Assembly (NCBI RefSeq): GCF_900101025.1
Contig: NZ_FMUH01000007.1
Coordinates: forward strand, 124,001 to 188,000
Source: Klenkia marina
GTDB taxonomy: Bacteria; Actinomycetota; Actinomycetes; Mycobacteriales; Geodermatophilaceae
Direction: 5' to 3'
DNA length: 64,000 nt
Made by a program: the position numbers and the translations under genes. This document shows positions 60,929 through 64,000 of the stretch, piece by piece (within the stretch, counting starts at the first letter, position 1; each line of letters opens with the position of its first letter). Below the pieces are notes generated by a model. That model made no database searches. It saw only the letters and a list, made by a program, of their open reading frames with translations, and was not told the origin of the DNA.

Positions 60929-61069
60929 TCAGCGCTGGGTGGTGCGGACTGCGCCGGGGGCCCGGGTGGCCTCGGCCCAGAGGTCGTCGTCCCCCTTGGC
61001 CGCGGAGCGCTTGCGCAGCGCCAGGAGGGCTCCGGCGGCTAGTGCCGCAGCGGCGACCGACTTCAGCAC
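60929..61069 (-). CDS. DLW-39 family small protein
   Basis: This 46-residue protein has a short hydrophobic N-terminal helix (MLKSVAAAALAAGALLALRK) and the family mark DDDLWAEATR near the C-terminus. It belongs to the DLW-39 family, tiny single-span proteins found between tRNA-Ile and tRNA-Ala beside gyrA in actinobacteria. The function is unknown. The GTG start is at 61069. It is easily missed by gene callers. Confidence 0.88.
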   Translation of the reverse strand: MLKSVAAAALAAGALLALRKRSAAKGDDDLWAEATRAPGAVRTTQR

Positions 61070-61117
61070 GGGTGCCGACCTCCTCGCCGTGGGGTGCGTG
61101 GGTGGAGCAGTGCACGG

Positions 61118-61191
61118 TGGGCCTGGGAGGACTTGAACCTCCGGCCTCATCCTTATCAGGGATGCGCTCTAACCGTCTGAGCTACAGGCCC
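61118..61191 (-). tRNA. tRNA-Ile (anticodon GAT)
   Basis: A 74-nt tRNA with acceptor GGGCCTG/CAGGCCC, D-arm GTAGCTCAGACGGTTAGAGC, anticodon arm CATCC-CTGATAA-GGATG (GAT) and T-arm GGAGGTTCAAGTCCTCC. CCA is not encoded. It lies directly after the DUF3566 gene. Confidence 0.97.
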
Positions 61192-61251
61192 GTGAACCTC
61201 GGAAAGCATACGTGGCCCCCGGGCGACTGCGTCGCCCGGGGGTGCCGACCC

Positions 61252-62148
61252 CTAGTCCCGCTCGGAGAGGGTGACCTCGAGGCCGCCGACGAGGTCGGCG
61301 CAGAGGTTGTAGATGAAGGTGCCCACGGTGCACAGCGCGGTGAACAGGACGATGTTGACCGCACCGATGACCGCCGCGCCGCCGAACACGATGCCCGGGG
61401 TGATGACGTCGCTGCCACCGCTGTCGCCGGAGGAGCTGCCGAGCTGACCGATGAGGTCGTTCAGCGTGGTGAAGACACCGAGCCCGTTGAGCACGCCGTA
61501 CAGCACGCCCACGGCGACCATCCACACGAAGAACAGCGCGATGGCCAGCACCAGCGAGATCTTCAGCGCCGACCAGGTGTCGATGTGCCGCAGCTGCAGG
61601 CGCGCCCGACGCGGACCCTTGCCCCCCGAGCCGCGGACGGCGCGCACTCCACCGGGGCGGTCACCCTCACCGGTCGGGCGTCCGGAGACCTCGGCCGGAC
61701 GCACCGCGGCGCCGCCCTGACGGCCGGCGCCCTGGCGCGGGGCACCGGCGGCGTCCCGGTTGGCGGGGCGGGCGCCGGTCTGCGGGGCCGCGGCCCGTGC
61801 ACCCACGGTGGCCTGCTGGCCCTGCGAGGCCGATGCCTGCTTCGGGGGAGCCTGCTTGGCCGGCGCCTGCTTCCCGCCGGCGGACTTGCCGGCCGCGGGC
61901 TTGGCCGCCGCCGGCTGGGTCGGGCCCGCCGGGGGCTGACCAGCAGGACGGGCGGCGGGGGCCTGGGAGGTGGCGGGCGCCTGGCGGCCCGACGGGGTGG
62001 CTCCGCCCCACCCGGGGGCGGCCCCCGCGGCGGGCTTGGCGGCGGACTTCCCGGCAGCGGGCTCCTCGGCCGGGATGGCCGCGGTCTGGGGGTCCTCGTC
62101 CGAGGCGTTGCCGTCGGTCCGCACCGAGCCCTGCGTCCGGTCGCTCAT
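61252..62148 (-). CDS. DUF3566 transmembrane protein
   Basis: This is a 298-residue protein. The first 180 residues are disordered and rich in Ala, Pro, Gly and Lys (repeated AAGKSAxK-like and KQAPxKQA units). The conserved DUF3566 part comprises RLQLRHIDTWSALKISLVLA, a first membrane helix (ALFFVWMVAVGVLYGVLNGL), GVFTTLNDLIGQLGSSSGDS and a second helix region (GAVNIVLFTALCTVGTFIYN). The family always follows gyrA in actinobacteria. Its role is unknown. The ATG at 62148 is used. The 226-bp gap to gyrA holds the gyrA hairpin. Confidence 0.92.
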   Translation of the reverse strand: MSDRTQGSVRTDGNASDEDPQTAAIPAEEPAAGKSAAKPAAGAAPGWGGATPSGRQAPATSQAPAARPAGQPPAGPTQPAAAKPAAGKSAGGKQAPAKQAPPKQASASQGQQATVGARAAAPQTGARPANRDAAGAPRQGAGRQGGAAVRPAEVSGRPTGEGDRPGGVRAVRGSGGKGPRRARLQLRHIDTWSALKISLVLAIALFFVWMVAVGVLYGVLNGLGVFTTLNDLIGQLGSSSGDSGGSDVITPGIVFGGAAVIGAVNIVLFTALCTVGTFIYNLCADLVGGLEVTLSERD

Positions 62149-62335
62149 GCCGCTCTCCGTCCCAGGGGCGATCGTCTCGCCCCCGTCGCGCCCGGCGCCG
62201 CCCGGGAGGGCGACGTCCGCACATCGGTCGTCGATCCGCCGGCCGGTCGGCGCCTCGCGGCGCGTCCCGGGCACGGCATCCGCCCCAGCCTAGGCGCCAG
62301 CAGCCTCGCCGGGCGCCGGCTGCCGGACCGGCACG

Positions 62336-62366
62336 CCGCACACCTCGCCGTGGGCAAGGTGTGCGG
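62336..62366 (-). terminator. Hairpin after gyrA
   Basis: Perfect 10-bp arms CCGCACACCT (62336-62345) and AGGTGTGCGG (62357-62366) lie around an 11-nt loop, 8 bp past the gyrA stop. It is a likely terminator or attenuator between gyrA and the DUF3566 gene. Confidence 0.72.
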
Positions 62367-62374
62367 CTTGCCGA

Positions 62375-64000
62375 TCAGAGCAGGGGCTGGGCCGGATCGA
62401 CCGGCTCGTCGTTGTCCGTCGTGCGCGCGATCGCCACGATCGAGACGTCCTCGGGCAGGTTCATGAGCTTGACGCCCATCGTGGCGCGGTCCTTGTTGTG
62501 CCGGACGCCGTTGACCGGGGTGCGGATGACCCCGCCGGTCGAGGTGATGGCGTACAGCTCGTCGCCGAGGACCACCGAGAGCGCCCCGACCAGCACGCCC
62601 TTGCGGGCCTTCGGGTCGGCGGTGAGCACGCCCTTGCCGCCGCGGTTCTGCTCGGGGTAGTTCTCGATGCCGGTGCGCTTGGCGTAGCCGCCCTCGGTGG
62701 CCACCAGCACGTCGACGCCCTCGGTCACCACGATCATCGACAGCAGCCGGTCGTCGTCGGCCAGCGAGATGCCGCGGACGCCCTCGGTCGCCCGGCCCAT
62801 GGGGCGCAGCTGGGCGTCGTCGGCCTTGAAGCAGATGCTCATGGCCTTGCGGGTGACCAGCAGCAGGTTCTGCTCGGGGTCGATGAGGGCCGCGCCGACC
62901 AGCTCGTCGCCCTCGCGCAGGTTGATCGCGATGACGCCACCGCTGCGCGGGGAGTCGAAGTCGGCCAGCCGGGTCTTCTTGACCTGGCCGTTCGCGGTGG
63001 CCAGCACCAGGTACGGGGCGACCCCGTAGTCCTTGATCTGGATGACCTGGGCGATCTTCTCGTCGGGCTGGAAGGCCAGGATGTTGGCCACGTGCGCGCC
63101 GCGGGCGGTGCGGGCGGCCTCGGGCAGCTCGTAGGCCTTGGCCCGGTAGACCCGGCCCTTGTTCGTGAAGAACAGGATCCAGTCGTGGGTCGAGCCCACG
63201 AAGAACTGCTGGATGAGGTCGTCCTGCTTGAGGGTGGCCCCCATGACGCCCTTGCCGCCGCGGCGCTGCGAGCGGTAGAGGTCGGCCTTGGTGCGCTTGG
63301 CGTAGCCGGTGCGGGTGATCGTGACGACCACCTGCTCCTCGGCGATGAGGTCCTCCATCGACACGTCGCCGTCGTGGGCGACGAACTGGGTGCGCCGGTC
63401 GTCGCCGTACTTGTCGACGATCTCCTTGAGCTCGTCGTGGACGATCTGCCGCTGCCGCTCGGGGGACTCGAGGATGGCCTGCAGGTCGGCGATGGTGGCC
63501 TCGATCTCGGCCAGCTCGTCGAGGATGCGCTGGCGCTCGAGCGCGGCCAGGCGGCGCAGCTGCAGGTCGAGGATGGCCAGCGCCTGGACCTCGTCGACCT
63601 CCAGCAGCTCCATCAGCCCGGTGCGGGCGGCCTCGGCCGACGCGCTGGCCCGGATGAGGGCGATGACGGCGTCGAGCTGGTCGAGGGCCTTGGCGTAGCC
63701 GCGCAGGATGTGCGCTCGCTCCTCGGCCTTGCGCAGCCGGTACCGGGTGCGCCGCTGGATGACCTCGATCTGGTGGACGACCCAGTTGCGGACGAGCTCG
63801 TCCAGGCGCAGCGTGCGCGGCACGCCGTCGACGATCGAGAGCATGTTGCAGCCGAAGGAGGTCTGCAGCTGGGTGTGCTTGTAGAGGTTGTTCAGCACCA
63901 CCTTGGCGACGGCGTCGCGGCGCAGGGTGATGACCAGCCGGCGGCCGACGCGGTCGGAGGACTCGTCGGCGATCTCGGAGATGCCCTGCAGCCGGCCATC
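62375..64000 (-). CDS. gyrA: DNA gyrase subunit A (N-terminus beyond window edge)
   Basis: The last 541 residues are present; the quinolone-determining region and active-site Tyr lie past the right edge. Visible parts are the end of the breakage-reunion domain (TSFGCNMLSIVDGVPRTLRL), the coiled-coil tower (LRKAEERAHILRGYAKALDQ) and the six-bladed DNA-wrapping C-terminal domain. The GyrA box YRSQRRGGKGVMG is intact, marking it as gyrase rather than topoisomerase IV. Further blade motifs include NRGGKGVLTADPKARKG. The gene lies 226 bp upstream of the DUF3566 gene on the same strand, as in other actinobacteria. Confidence 0.98.
   Translation of the reverse strand, partial: DGRLQGISEIADESSDRVGRRLVITLRRDAVAKVVLNNLYKHTQLQTSFGCNMLSIVDGVPRTLRLDELVRNWVVHQIEVIQRRTRYRLRKAEERAHILRGYAKALDQLDAVIALIRASASAEAARTGLMELLEVDEVQALAILDLQLRRLAALERQRILDELAEIEATIADLQAILESPERQRQIVHDELKEIVDKYGDDRRTQFVAHDGDVSMEDLIAEEQVVVTITRTGYAKRTKADLYRSQRRGGKGVMGATLKQDDLIQQFFVGSTHDWILFFTNKGRVYRAKAYELPEAARTARGAHVANILAFQPDEKIAQVIQIKDYGVAPYLVLATANGQVKKTRLADFDSPRSGGVIAINLREGDELVGAALIDPEQNLLLVTRKAMSICFKADDAQLRPMGRATEGVRGISLADDDRLLSMIVVTEGVDVLVATEGGYAKRTGIENYPEQNRGGKGVLTADPKARKGVLVGALSVVLGDELYAITSTGGVIRTPVNGVRHNKDRATMGVKLMNLPEDVSIVAIARTTDNDEPVDPAQPLL

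Overview
The window is very GC-rich DNA from an actinobacterium. Gene content and order fit a free-living member such as the Geodermatophilaceae (Blastococcus, Geodermatophilus, Modestobacter); that placement is an inference from gene style and synteny. The right half is the well-known chromosome region beside the replication origin. Reading leftward from the right edge it holds gyrA, a DUF3566 gene, tRNA-Ile, a DLW-39 gene, tRNA-Ala, ppiA, a rhomboid gene, a PH-domain gene, crgA, a DUF881 gene, a class E sortase gene, a trpG/pabA-like gene, then pknB, pknA, pbpA, rodA, pstP, fhaB, fhaA and tRNA-Leu. This is the order seen in Mycobacterium and relatives, so oriC should lie just beyond the right edge. 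Two 14-bp parS-like palindromes (6.0 and 35.4 kb) and a cluster of DnaA-box-like sequences (58.1-58.5 kb) agree with an origin-proximal location.

Layout. 0-10 kb: a phospholipase D-type enzyme (cut by the edge), an NYN-domain protein, a TetR regulator, a Nudix hydrolase, a GNAT acetyltransferase, an AidB-like acyl-CoA dehydrogenase, cinA and an extra PknA-like kinase. 10-16.3 kb: iron and peroxide handling, with efeUOB behind a DtxR/IdeR-like box and furA-katG. 16.4-19.2 kb: a thiolase, hydroxyacyl-CoA dehydrogenase and enoyl-CoA hydratase operon. 19.2-24.4 kb: small accessory genes and three regulators, including an AbiEi/DUF559-type gene bracketed by palindromic repeats. 24.4-37 kb: a metallophosphoesterase, a CYTH-CHAD protein, an EEP-family hydrolase, a cation/proton antiporter, a transaminase/omega-amidase pair, a FAD-linked oxidase, an RNB ribonuclease, an ArsR regulator and a serine-hydrolase lipoprotein. 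37-39 kb: a broken nei-type DNA glycosylase gene and an unknown gene among several hairpin repeats. 39-43.7 kb: S4, MOSC, PilZ, a hydrolase-mutarotase fusion, a HhH-GPD glycosylase and a DUF1707 protein.

How the genes work together. The fhaA-pknB cluster is one chain of mostly 4-5 nt overlaps that couples peptidoglycan synthesis (RodA, PbpA) to Ser/Thr phospho-signalling (PknA, PknB, PstP, FHA proteins). crgA, the DUF881 gene and the sortase gene nearby serve division and the cell surface. efeUOB and furA-katG form an iron/peroxide block. The transaminase and omega-amidase genes overlap by 4 nt and together would form a glutamine-transaminase salvage route.

The least expected structure is a set of short hairpin repeats. 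R1 has three copies, each exactly 60 bp. R2 has two copies, also 60 bp, one of them inside and disrupting nei. A looser R3 pair flanks an unknown gene, and a run of hairpins follows pknB. No transposase, integrase, CRISPR array, rRNA gene or recognisable riboswitch was seen.
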